The translations under genes and the position numbers were made by a program. The notes beneath the pieces are model-generated. The model was not told where the DNA came from. It saw nothing but the letters and a program-made list of their open reading frames with translations, and did no database searches. Positions 22,701 to 35,100 of a DNA stretch of 64,000 bases are shown here, piece by piece. The DNA is from Chrysogorgia sp. JL179-B06 (Eukaryota; Cnidaria; Anthozoa; Scleralcyonacea; Chrysogorgiidae): the NCBI GenBank assembly GCA_035772405.1, contig JAYKKM010000380.1, positions 62,001-126,000 of the forward strand, read 5' to 3'. Within the stretch, counting starts at the first letter, position 1. Each line of letters opens with the position of its first letter.

Positions 22701-23203
22701 AGGTTAAAACAGTGCCCCCAGCTAATGAAGATGAGGACCTTAAACCAAACAAAGTTGGTAATAAATAAACCTCGCATGAGGAACAAACTCCAAGTACATG
22801 TGGAGAACAAATTGCTTTAACGCTAAGGTTAAAACAGTGCCGCAGCCAATGAAGCTGAGGACGTTAAACCAAACAAGTTGGTAATAAATAAACCTCACAT
22901 GAGGAACAAACTCCAAATACATGGAGAACGAATTGCTTTAACCCTAAGGTTATAAGAGTGCCACAGCCAATGCAGGCGAGGACCGTAAACTAAACAAAGT
23001 TGGTGATAAATAAACCTTACATGAGGAACAAACTCCAAATACATGTAGAACAAATTGCTTTAACCCTAATGTTAAAACACTGCCCCAGCCAAGTTCTCCA
23101 AATACATGTAGAACAAATTGCTTTAATCCTAACGTTAAAACAACGCACCAGCCAATGAAGCTGACGACCTTAAACCAAACAAAATTGGTAATAAATAAAC
23201 CTC
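7771..23203. repeat. Satellite array block 1 (~122-bp monomer)
   Basis: Head-to-tail monomers of about 122 bp; a clean example is 9186-9307. Each has a part with GTGCCCCAGCCAATGAAG, a GTTGGTAATAAATAAAC part, and three small hairpins: CCTCA-CA-TGAGG, CTCCA-AATACA-TGGAG and TTTAACC-CTAA-GGTTAAA. Shortened derivatives (~63-bp units with CCAATTTCTCCAAATAC, and ~18-bp CCAAAAACAGTGCCCGAG units) are mixed in. Both strands hold many short open frames, but they end at monomer boundaries and shift between monomers, so no protein is called. All monomers point the same way. Confidence 0.92.
7835..20950. repeat. Tandem higher-order repeats of 2.0-2.43 kb
   Basis: A landmark stretch (unit start CAGTGCCCCAGCCAATGAAG followed by a TTTACCCTAAGTTTAAAAC monomer) recurs near 7835, 10265, 12695, 14700, 16700, 18828 and 20955. 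Spacings are about 2430, 2430, 2006, 1999, 2128 and 2128 bp. Copies are nearly identical over hundreds of bases while monomers inside one copy differ clearly, the signature of higher-order satellite homogenisation. Length changes come from loss or gain of whole monomers or short sub-units. Confidence 0.85.
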
Positions 23204-24252
23204 TGTAAATTGCTTTTATTGTAATTGCAATACCGGATTTGATGGCAACAATTCTATAGTACAAGTAAGTATATTTGATAATTTAATAGAAGGCTTTTTC
23301 AATAATTACTTTATTCTAACTTAATTCCTTTAGGAAACAATTACAATGGTTCTTTGTACCATGTTATTTCTACAAAAGTTTATTCTACTGAAAATTATTT
23401 TTTATTGTGAGTGCAATTACGGATTAGTTTGCAAGGAATTCAGTTGTACAATTAAGTACATTTATAATTTAAAATAAGATATTTTCAATAATAAGGATAT
23501 TCTCACTTTATTTATTGAGCAAACAATTGCAGTGGTATTTTATGCCATATTAATGCGACACAAGTCAATTACACTGAAAATTGCTTTTATTGTTATTGCA
23601 ATACCGGATTTAATGGCAATGAATTCTATAGTGCAATTAAATACATTTGATAATTTAATACAAGACTTTTGATGGAAAAGAAGTCAATAGTACAAGTAAG
23701 TATATTTGATAATTTAATAGAAAGCTTTTTCAACAATTACTTTATTCTAACTTAATTCCTTTAGCAAACAATTACAATGTATCTTTGTGCCATATTAATT
23801 CTACACAAGATAATTCTACTGAAAATTACTTTTATTGTGAGTGCAATACCGGATTAGATTGCAACCAATTCAGTAGTACAATTAAGTACATTTGATAATT
23901 TAAAATAAGGTATTTTCAATAAAAGGATATTCTCACTTTATTTATTGAGCAAAATAATTGCAATGGTATTTTATGCCATATTAATGCTACACAAGTTAAT
24001 TACACTGAAAATTACTTTTATCGTTATTGCAATACCGGATTTGATGGCAATGAATTCTATAGTGCAATCAAATACATTTGATAATTTAATACAAGACCTT
24101 TTTCCATATTAACTTTATTCTCACTTTATTTCTTTGGCAAACAATTGCAATGGTCTTTATGCAATATTAATGATACACAAGTTAATTATATTGAAAATTA
24201 CTTTTATTGTGCGTGCAATACCGGATTTTATGGAAAAGAAGTCAATAGTACA
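23204..24252 (+). pseudogene. EGF-like exon cluster 1 (degenerate)
   Basis: About seven exon pieces are seen: 23204-23264, 23334-23454, 23520-23642, ~23669-23695, 23765-23885, 23950-24070 and 24138-24252. They encode the pattern NNCNG..LCHIN...(Y/S)TENYFYC-x-CNTGF.G, i.e. the C-x-C plus aromatic/Gly part of an EGF-like domain, used in extracellular adhesion or signalling proteins. Introns of ~70 bp start GTAAGTATATTTG and end in TTCCTTTAG or TTATTGAG. Several exons are damaged: donor GT lost in pieces b and e (ATTAAGTAC), acceptor AG changed to GG before 24138, a one-base loss in the last exon, and extra T in 23334-23454. Satellite is joined directly inside the first and last exons. Hence a relic of a multi-EGF gene carried along by satellite amplification. 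Confidence 0.7.
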
Positions 24253-27200
24253 AACAGTGCCCCAGCCAATGAAGGCGAGGACCTTAAATCAAACAAGTTG
24301 GTAATAAATAAACCTCACATGAGGAACAAACTCAAAATACACGGAGAACAAACTGCTTTAACACAAAGGTTAAAACAGTGCCACAGGCAATTTCTCCAAG
24401 TACAGTGCCCTAGCCAATTTCTCCAAATACAGTGCCCCAGCCAATTTCCCCACATACAGTGCCCCAGCCAATTTCTCCAAATAGATGGAGAATAAATTGC
24501 TTAATCCTCAGGTTAAAACAGTACCCCAGCCAATTTCTCCAAATACAGAGCCCCTGCCAAAAACACCGCCCCAGCCAAAAACAGTGCCCGAGCCAAAAAC
24601 AGTGCCCAGGCCAAGTTCTCCGAATACATGGAGAACAATGTTCTTTAACACTAAGGTTAAAACAGTGCCCCACCCAATGAAGGTGAGGACCGTAATCTAA
24701 ACAAATTTGGTAATAAATAAACCTAACATGAGGAACAAACTCCAAATACATGGAGAACAATTTTCATTAACCCTAAGGTTGAAACAACGCACCCGCCAAT
24801 GAAGCTGAGGACCTTAAACCAAACAAAGTTGGTAATAAATAAACTTCATATGAGGAAAAATCTCCAAATTCATGGAGAATAAATTGGTTAAACCTAAGGT
24901 TAAAACAGTGCCGCAGCCAATTTCTCCAAATACAGTGCCGCAGCCAAGTTCTCCAAATACATGGAGAACAAATTGCTTTAACCCTAAGGTTAAAACAGTG
25001 CCCCAGCCAATGAAGCTGAGGAGCTTGAACTAAACAAAGTTTGTAATAAATAAACCTCGCATGAGGAACAAACTGCAAATACGTGTACATCGAGAACAAT
25101 TGCTTATCCCCACGGTTAAAACAGTGCCCCAGCCAATGAAGATGAGGACCTTAAACCTAACAAAGTTGGTAATAAATAAACCTCACATGGGGAACAAACT
25201 CCAAATACATGGAGAACAAATTGCTTTAACCCTAAGGTTAAAACAGTGCCCCAGCCAATTTCTCCAAATACAGTGCCTCAGCCAAAACCAGTGCTCCAGC
25301 CAAAAACAGTGCCCCAGCTAAGTTCTCCAAATACATGGAGAACAATTTCCTTTAACCCTAAGGTTAAAACAACGCACCGGCCAATGAAGCTGGGGACCTT
25401 AAACCAAACAAAGTTGGTAAAAAATAAACCTCATATGAGGAACAAACTCCAAATACATGGAGAACAAATTGCTTTAACCCTAAGGTTAAAACAGTGCCCC
25501 AGCTAATTTCTCCAAATACAGTGCTCCACCAAAAACAGCGCCCGAGCCAAAAACAGTGCCCGAGCCAAAAACAGTGCCCCCGCCAAGTTCTCCAAATACA
25601 TGGAGAACAAATTGCTTTAACCCTAAGGTTAAAACAGTGACCAAGCTAATTTCTCCAAATACAGCGCCCCAGCTAATTTCTCCAAACACACTGCTCCAGC
25701 CAAAAACAGTGCCCCAGCCAAGTTCTCCAAATACATTGAGAACAAATTGCATTAACCCTAAGGTTAAAACAGTGCCCCAGCCAATGAAGTTGGTAATAAA
25801 TAAACATCGCATGAGGAACAAACTGCAAATGCATGTACATGGAGAACAATTGCTTATCCCCAAGGTTAAAACAGTGCCCCAGCCAATGAAGCTGAGGACC
25901 TTAAACTAAACAAAGTTGGTAATAAATAAACCTCGCATGAGGAACAAACTCCAAATACATGTACATGGAGAACAACTGCTTATTCCCAAGGTTAAAACAG
26001 TGCCCCAGCCAATGAAGCTGAGGACCTTAAACCAAACAAATTTACTAATAAATAAACCTCACATGAGGAACAAACTCCAAATACATGGAGAACAAATTGC
26101 TTTAACCATAAGGTTAACACAGTGCCCAGCTAATTTCTCCAAATACAGTAACCCCAGCTAATTTCTCCAAATACAGTGCTTCAGCCAAAAACAGTGTCCC
26201 AGAAAAGTTCTCCAAATACATGGAGAACAAATTGCTTTAACACTCCAAATACATGGAGAACAAATTGCTTTAAGCCTAAGGTAAAAACAGTGCCCCAGCC
26301 AATGAAGCTGAGGACCTTAAACTAAACAAAGTTGGTGATAAATAAACTTCACACGAGGAACAAACTCCAAATACATGGAAAACAAATTGCTTTAACCCTA
26401 AGGTTAAAACAGTGCCCTAGCCAATTTCTCCAAATACATGGAGAGCAAATTGCTTTAACCCTAAGGTTAAAACAGTGCCCCAGCCAATGAAGCTGAGGAC
26501 CTTAAACTAAACAAAGTTGGTAATAAATAAACTTCGCATGCGGAACAAACTCTAAGTACATGGAAAACAAATTGCTTTACCCTAAGTTTAAAACAGTGCA
26601 GCAACCAATGAAGGCGAGAACCTTAAACTGAACAAAATTGGTAATAAATAAACCTCACAAGAGGAACAAACTCCAAATATATGGAAAATGTGTTTCTTTA
26701 ACGCTAAGTTTAAAACAGTGCAACTGCCAATGAAGGTGAGGACCTTAAACTGAACAAAGTTGGTAACAAACTCCAAATACATGGAAAACAAATTGTTTTA
26801 CCCTCAGTTTAAACCCGTGCAACAGCCAATGAAGCTGAGGACCTTAAACTAAACAAAGTTGGTAATAAATAAACCTCACATGAGCAACAAACTCCAAATA
26901 CATGGAGAACAAATTGGTTAACCCCAAGTTTAAAACATTTCCCCAGTCAATGAACCTGAGGACATAAAACGAAAGAAAGTTGGTAATAAAGAGGAACAAA
27001 CTCCAAATACATGTACATGGAGAACAAATTGCTTTAATCCTAAGGTTAAAACAGTGTCGCAGCCAATGAAGGTGAGGAGCGTAAACAAACAAAGTTGGTA
27101 ATAAAGAAACTTCACATGCGCAACAAACTCCAAATGCGTGGAGAACAAATTAATTTAATCCTAAGGTTAAAACAGTGCCCCAGCCAATGAAGGTGAGGAC

Positions 27201-28712
27201 CTTAAACCAAACAAAGTTGGTAATTAATAAACTTCGCATGAGGAACAAACTCCAAATACATGTACACGAAGAACAATTGCTTAACCCTAAGGTTAAAACA
27301 GTGCGCCAGCCAATGAAGCTGAGGACCTAAAACCAAAGAAAGTTGGTAATAAATAAACCTCACATGAGGAACAAACTCCATATACATGGAGAACAAATTG
27401 CATTCACCCTAAGCTTAAAACAACGCACCAGCCAATGAAGCCGAGGACCTTAAACCAAACAAAGTTGGTAATAAATAAACCTCGCATGAGGAACAATCTC
27501 CAAATACATGGAGAACAATTGCTTTAACGCTAGGTTAAAACAGTGCCCCAGCCAATTTCTCCAAATACATGGAGAACAAATTGCTTTAACCCTAAGGTTA
27601 AAACAGTGCCCCAGCCAATGAAGCTGAGGACCTTAAACTAAACAAAGTTGGTAATAAATAAACCTCGCATGAGGAACAAACTCCAAACACACGGAGAACA
27701 AATTTCTTTAACCCTGAGGTTAAAACAGTGCCCCAGCTAATTTCTCCAAATACAGTGCTCCAGCCAAAAACGGTGCCCCAGTCAAGTTCTCTAAATACTT
27801 GGAGAACAAATTGCTTTAACACTCCAAATACATAGAGAACAAATTGCTATAAACCTTAGGTAAAACAGTGCCCCAGCCAATGAAGCTGAGCACCTTAAAC
27901 TAAACAAAGTTGGTAATAAATAAACCTCGCATTAGGAACAAACTCCAAATACACGGAGAATACATTTCTTTAACCATAATATTAAAACAGTGCCCCAGCC
28001 AATTTATCCAAATACAGTGCCCCAGCCAAAAACAGTGCCCAGCCAAGTTCTCCAAATACATGGAAAACAAATTGTTTAACCCGAGGTTAAAACAGTGCCC
28101 CAGCCAATGAAGTTGAGGAGCGTAAACTAAACAAAGTTTGTAATAAATAAACCTCGCATGAGGAACAAACTCCAAATACATGTACATGGAGAACAAATTG
28201 CTTTAACCCTAAGGTTAAAACAGTGCCCCCAGCTAATGAAGGTGAGGACCTTAAACCAAACAAAGTTGGTAATAAATAAACCTCGCATGAGGAACAAACT
28301 CCAAGTACATGTGGAGAACAAATTGCTTTAACGCTAAGGTTAAAACAGTGCCGCAGCCAATGAAGCTGAGGACGTTAAACCAAACAAGTTGGTAATAAAT
28401 AAACCTCACATGAGGAACAAACTCCAAATACATGGAGAACGAATTGCTTTAACCCTAAGGTTATAAGAGTGCCACAGCCAATGCAGGCGAGGACCGTAAA
28501 CTAAACAAAGTTGGTGATAAATAAACCTTACATGAGGAACAAACTCCAAATACATGTAGAACAAATTGCTTTAACCCTAATGTTAAAACACTGCCCCAGC
28601 CAAGTTCTCCAAATACATGTAGAACAAATTGCTTTAATCCTAACGTTAAAACAACGCACCAGCCAATGAAGCTGACGACCTTAAACCAAACAAAATTGGT
28701 AATAAATAAACC
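24253..28712. repeat. Satellite array block 2
   Basis: Same ~122-bp monomer family. The beginning (24257-24640) is rich in ~36-63-bp short units with CAATTTCTCCAAATACAGTGCCCCAG, i.e. monomers trimmed to their hairpin parts. No gene. Confidence 0.9.
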
Positions 28713-29763
28713 TCTGTAAATTGCTTTTATTGTCATTGCAATACCGGATTTGATGGCAACAATTCTATAGTACAAGTAAGTATATTTGATAATTTAATAG
28801 AAGGCTTTTTCAATAATTACTTTATTCTAACTTAATTCCTTTAGGAAACAATTACAATGGTTCTTTGTACCATGTTATTTCTACAAAAGTTTATTCTACT
28901 GAAAATTATTTTTTTATTGTGAGTGCAATTACGGATTAGTTTGCAAGGAATTCAGTTGTACAATTAAGTACATTTATAATTTAAAATAAGATATTTTCAA
29001 TAATAAGGATATTCTCACTTTATTTATTGAGCAAACAATTGCAGTGGTATTTTATGCCATATTAATGCGACACAAGTCAATTACACTGAAAATTGCTTTT
29101 ATTGTTATTGCAATACCGGATTTAATGGCAATGAATTCTATAGTGCAATTAAATACATTTGATAATTTAATACAAGACTTTTGATGGAAAAGAAGTCAAT
29201 AGTACAAGTAAGTATATTTGATAATTTAATAGAAAGCTTTTTCAACAATTACTTTATTCTAACTTAATTCCTTTAGCAAACAATTACAATGTATCTTTGT
29301 GCCATATTAATTCTACACAAGATAATTCTACTGAAAATTACTTTTATTGTGAGTGCAATACCGGATTAGATTGCAACCAATTCAGTAGTACAATTAAGTA
29401 CATTTGATAATTTAAAATAAGGTATTTTCAATAAAAGGATATTCTCACTTTATTTATTGAGCAAAATAATTGCAATGGTATTTTATGCCATATTAATGCT
29501 ACACAAGTTAATTACACTGAAAATTACTTTTATCGTTATTGCAATACCGGATTTGATGGCAATGAATTCTATAGTGCAATCAAATACATTTGATAATTTA
29601 ATACAAGACCTTTTTCCATATTAACTTTATTCTCACTTTATTTCTTTGGCAAACAATTGCAATGGTCTTTATGCAATATTAATGATACACAAGTTAATTA
29701 TATTGAAAATTACTTTTATTGTGCGTGCAATACCGGATTTTATGGAAAAGAAGTCAATAGTAC
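28713..29763 (+). pseudogene. EGF-like exon cluster 2 (degenerate)
   Basis: Copy of cluster 1, 5510 bp downstream, with the same exon order and the same donor and acceptor losses, plus further T-run length changes near 28910. Shared damage shows the cluster decayed before it was duplicated. Confidence 0.7.
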
Positions 29764-31405
29764 AAACAGTGCCCCAGCCAATGAAGGCGAGGACCTTAAA
29801 TCAAACAAGTTGGTAATAAATAAACCTCACATGAGGAACAAACTCAAAATACACGGAGAACAAACTGCTTTAACACAAAGGTTAAAACAGTGCCACAGGC
29901 AATTTCTCCAAGTACAGTGCCCTAGCCAATTTCTCCAAATACAGTGCCCCAGCCAATTTCCCCACATACAGTGCCCCAGCCAATTTCTCCAAATAGATGG
30001 AGAATAAATTGCTTAATCCTCAGGTTAAAACAGTACCCCAGCCAATTTCTCCAAATACAGAGCCCCTGCCAAAAACACCGCCCCAGCCAAAAACAGTGCC
30101 CGAGCCAAAAACAGTGCCCAGGCCAAGTTCTCCGAATACATGGAGAACAATGTTCTTTAACACTAAGGTTAAAACAGTGCCCCACCCAATGAAGGTGAGG
30201 ACCGTAATCTAAACAAATTTGGTAATAAATAAACCTAACATGAGGAACAAACTCCAAATACATGGAGAACAATTTTCATTAACCCTAAGGTTGAAACAAC
30301 GCACCCGCCAATGAAGCTGAGGACCTTAAACCAAACAAAGTTGGTAATAAATAAACTTCATATGAGGAAAAATCTCCAAATACATGGAGAATAAATTGGT
30401 TAAACCTAAGGTTAAAACAGTGCCGCAGCCAATTTCTCCAAATACAGTGCCGCAGCCAAGTTCTCCAAATACATGGAGAACAAATTGCTTTAACCCTAAG
30501 GTTAAAACAGTGCCCCAGCCAATGAAGCTGAGGAGCTTGAACTAAACAAAGTTTGTAATAAATAAACCTCGCACGAGGAACAAACTGCAAATACGTGTAC
30601 ATCGAGAACAATTGCTTATCCCCACGGTTAAAACAGTGCCCCAGCCAATGAAGATGAGGACCTTAAACCTAACAAAGTTGGTAATAAATAAACCTCACAT
30701 GGGGAACAAACTCCAAATACATGGAGAACAAATTGCTTTAACCCTAAGGTTAAAACAGTGCCCCAGCCAATTTCTCCAAATACAGTGCCTCAGCCAAAAC
30801 CAGTGCTCCAGCCAAAAACAGTGCCCCAGCTAAGTTCTCCAAATACATGGAGAACAATTTCCTTTAACCCTAAGGTTAAAACAACGCACCGGCCAATGAA
30901 GCTGGGGACCTTAAACCAAACAAAGTTGGTAAAAAATAAACCTCATATGAGGAACAAGCTCCAAATACATGGAGAACAAATTGCTTTAACCCTAAGGTTA
31001 AAACAGTGCCCTGCAGCCAATTTCTCCAAATACAGTGCTCCAGCCAAGTTCTTCAAATACAGTGTCCCAGCGAAGTTCTTCAAATACAGTGCCCCAGCCA
31101 AGTTCTCCAAATACATTGAGAATAAATTGCTTTAACCCTAAGGTTAAAACAGTGCCCCAGCCAATTTCTCCAAATACAGTGCCCCAGCCAAAAACAGTGC
31201 TCTAGCCAAAAACAGTTCCCCAGCCAAGTTCTCCAAATACATGGAGAACAATTTGCTTTAACCCTAAGGTTAAAACAGTGCCCTAGCCAATGAAGGTGAG
31301 GATCTTAAACTAAACAAAGTTTGTAATAAATAAACCTCGCATGAGGAACAAACTCATAATACATGTACACGAATAACAATTGCTTAACGCCAAGGTTAAA
31401 ACAGT
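29764..31405. repeat. Satellite array block 3
   Basis: Monomers and short derivatives as in block 2. Ends at the foldback element, which interrupts a monomer (left flank AAAACAGTGG, right flank CTTTAAAGCAAACAAAG). Confidence 0.9.
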
Positions 31406-32187
31406 GGCATATGAACCGTAAATTGAGATGACATTTTTATTGATTTATTTCAAAGAACGCATAAAATGGTAAAGAATGGCTTTTTCCAGTTCTTTCATAT
31501 CTTATCTCGTTCTCAAGTTATTCGAGGTTGTATAATATGACCTATGACGTCACAAGGTGTACCCACCGTTATGACCAATCTGAAAATGAAGCATATCTTC
31601 AAAACTATTGCATAAAATTGCTTGAAACTTTCCATAAGTATACAGTTCACTAAATTGAATATCCCATGTCTACTTTATCGTTGCCATAGTAACAGATTAG
31701 TTATCAGGCTCCGTTCATCTTTTAAAAAACTTCTTTGTTTTCTGTCATTTATAAAACAATTTTTGACTGTGGACAAGTGAAGTATATTTTCAATAGCATT
31801 GCCAAGAAAACAGAAAATCTTCAAATCATAATCTTTGCAGCGCATGCTAGAAAATATAATTTTTTGGTTCAGAAAGAAAGGAATCTGGGAAATAATCTGT
31901 CACTGTGGTAACGATAGCGTTGACATGGGGAAATTCAATTTAGTGAACTGTATACTTATGCAAAGTTTCGAGAAATTTCATTCAATAGTTTTGAAGATAT
32001 GCTTCATTTTCAAATTGGTCATAATGGCGGGTACAACTTGTGACGTCATAGGTCATATTACACAACCTCGAATAACTCGAGAACGAGATAAGATATGAAA
32101 GAACTGTAAAAAGCCAATCTTTATCGTTTTATTGGTTCTTTCAAATAAATCAATAAAAAATTCATCTCAATTTACGGTTCATATGCC
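31406..32187. mobile_element. 782-bp foldback (MITE-like) element, copy 1
   Basis: Starts GGCATATGAACCGTAAATTG and ends with its reverse complement; the inverted arms remain alignable for about 290 bp on each side (example: TATGACGTCACAAG near 31541 against CTTGTGACGTCATA near 32036), leaving a short centre around 31,690-31,880. It has no transposase; the open frame at 31835-32098 is an accident of one arm. Each arm carries TGACGTCA, the palindromic CRE/ATF site. It replaced part of a satellite monomer. Being the only non-satellite, non-EGF sequence in the array, it is a useful marker of duplication. Confidence 0.8.
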
Positions 32188-35100
32188 CTTTAAAGCAAAC
32201 AAAGTTGGTAATAAATAAACTTCGCATGAGGAACAAACTCCAAATACATGTACATGGAGAACAAATTGCTTTAACCCTAAGGTTAAAACAGTGCCCCAGC
32301 CAATGAAACTGAGGACCTTAAACCAAACAAAGTTGGTAATAAAGAAACCTCACATGTGGAACAGACTCCAAATACATGGAAAACAAATTGCTTTACCCTA
32401 AGTTTAAAACAGTGCCCCAGCCAATGAAGCTGAGGACCTTAAACTAAACAAAGTTGGTAATAAATAAACCTCGCATGAGGAACAAACTCCAAATACATGT
32501 ACATGGAGAACAACTGCTTATCCCCAAGGTTAAAACAGTGCCCCAGCCAATGAAGCTGAGGACCTTAAACCAAACAAATTTACTAATAAATAATCCTCAC
32601 ATGAGGAACAAACTCCAAATACATGGAGAACAAATTGCTTTAACCATAAGGTTAAAACAGTACCCAGCTAATTTCTCCAAATACAGTACCCCAGCTAATT
32701 TTTCCAAATACAGTGCTCCAGCCAAAAACAGTGTCCCAGAAAAGTTCTCCAAATACATGGAGAACAAATTGCTTTAACACTCCAAATACATGGAGAAAAA
32801 ATTGCTTTAAGCCTAAGGTAAAAACAACGTACCAGCCAATGAAGCTGAGGACCTTAAATCAAACAAAGTTGGTAATAAATAAACCTCACATGAGGAACAA
32901 ACTGCAAATACATGGAGAACAAATTTCTTTAACCCTAAGGTTAAAACAGTGCCCCGGCCAATGAATGTGACGACCTTAAATCAAAGAAAGTTGGTAATAA
33001 ATAAACCTCACATGAGGAACAAACTCCATATACATGGAGAACAAATTGCATTCACCCTAAGGTTAAAACAGTGCCCCAGCCAATGAAGCTGAGGACTTTA
33101 AACCAAACAAAGTTTGTAATAAATAAATCTCACATGAGGAACAAACTCCAAATACATGGAAAACAAATTGCTTTAACCCTAAGGTTAAAACAGTGCCCCA
33201 GCCAATTTCTCCAAATACATGCAGAACAAATTGCTTTAACCCTAAGGTTAAAACAGTGCCCCAGCCAATGAAGCTGAGGACCTTAAACTAAACAAAGTTG
33301 GTAATAAATAAACTTCGCATGAGGAACAAACTCTAAGTACATGTACATGGAGAACGAATGGCTTTAACACTAAGGTTAAAACAGTGCCACAGCCAATGAA
33401 GGTGAGGACCGTAAACTAAACGAAGTTGGTAATGAAGAAAATTCACACGCGGAACAAACTACAAATACATGGAGAACATATTGCTTTAACCCTAAGGTTA
33501 AGATAGTGCCCCAGCCAATGAAGCTGAGGACCTTAAACTAAACAAAGTTGGTAATAAATAAACCTCACATGAGGAACAAACTCCAAATACATGGAGAACA
33601 AATTGCTTTAACCCTAAGGTTAAAACAGTGCCCCAGCCAATTTCTCCAAATAAATGGAGAACAAATTGTTAACCCCAAGGTTAAAACAGTGCCCCAGCCA
33701 ATGAAGCTGAGGACTTTAAACCAAACAAAGTTTGTAATAAATAAACCTCACATGAGGAACAAACTCCAAATACATGGAAAACAAATTGCTTTAACCCTAA
33801 GGTTAAAACAGTGCCCCAGCCAATTTCTCCAAATACATGGAGAACAAATTGCTTTAACCCTAAGGTTAAAACAGTGCCCCAGCCAATGAAGCTGAGGACC
33901 TTAAACTAAACAAAGTTGGTAATAAATAAACTTCGCATGAGGAACAAACTCTAAGTACATGTACATGGAGAACGAATGGCTTTAACACTAAGGTTAAAAC
34001 AGTGCCACAGCCAATGCAGGTGAGGACCGTAAACTAAACAAAGTTGGTAATGAAGAAAATTCACATGCGGAACAAACTACAAATACATGCAGAACATATT
34101 GCTTTAACCCTAAGGTTAAGATAGTGCCCCAGCCAATGAAGCTGAGGACCTTAAACTAAACAAAGTTGGTAATAAATAAACCTCACATGAGGAACAAACT
34201 CCAAATACATGGAGAACAAATTGCTTTAACCCTAAGGTTAAAACAGTGCCCCAGCCAATTTCTCCAAATAAATGGAGAACAAATTGTTAACCCCAAGGTT
34301 AAAACAGTGCCCCAGCCAATGAAGATGAGGACCTTAAACGAAACAAAGTTGGTAATAAATAAACCTCACAAGAGGAACAAACTCCAAATATATGGAAAAT
34401 GTTTTTCTTTAACGCTAAGTTTAAAACAGTGCACCTGCCAATGAAGGTGAGGACCTTAAACTGAACAAAGTTGGTAACAAACTCCAAATACATGGAAAAC
34501 AAATTGTTTTACCCTCAGTTTAAACCCGCGCAACAGCCAATGAAGCTGAGGACCTTAAACTAAACAAAGTTGGTAATAAATAAACCTCACATGAGCAACA
34601 ACCTCCAAATGCATGGAGAACAAATTGCTTAACCCCAAGTTTAAAACATTGCCCCAGCCAATGAAGCTGAGGACCTAAAACGAAAGAAAGTTGGTAATAA
34701 AGAGGAACAAACTCCAAATACATGTACATGGAGAACAAATTGCTTTAATCCTAAGGTTAAAACAGTGCCCTACCCAATGAAGGTGAGGAGCGTAAACAAA
34801 CAAAGTTGGTAATAAAGAAACTTAACATGCGCAACAAACTCCAAATGCGTGGATCGAGAACAAATTAATTTAATCCTAAGGTTAAAACAGTGCCCCAGCC
34901 AATGAAATAAATAAACTTCGCATGAGGAACAAACTCCAAATACATGTACACGAAGAACAATTGCTTAACCCTAAGGTTAAAACAGTGCGCCAGCCAATGA
35001 AGCTGAGGACCTAAAACCAAAGAAAGTTGGTAATAAATAAACCTCACATGAGGAACAAACTCCATATACATGGAGAACAAATTGCATTCACCCTAAGGTT

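Larger units (their letters stand above)
19970..31006. repeat. Direct 5.51-kb tandem duplication containing satellite and EGF-like exons
   Basis: Bases ~19970-25490 recur at ~25481-31006 with an offset of 5511-5512 bp, including the EGF exon cluster, its degenerate introns and all flanking monomers. Differences are single bases (for example the GTAATTGC/GTCATTGC change at 23217/28727) and single-T length changes. Confidence 0.85.
22085..34208. repeat. ~12.1-kb segment duplicated at 42250-54360 (copy 1)
   Basis: Landmarks keep an offset of 20166-20168 bp (22087/42253, 24145/44312, 27202/47369, 29657/49824), then 20152 after a ~15-bp deletion near 50285 in copy 2 (30285/50437, 31835/51987, 33548/53700). 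Both include two EGF clusters and one foldback element. Near-identity implies a recent duplication or an assembly-level repeat. Confidence 0.85.

Noticed and set aside
31835..32098. 87-codon frame inside the foldback element
   Set aside because: Lies in one inverted arm and has no transposase features.
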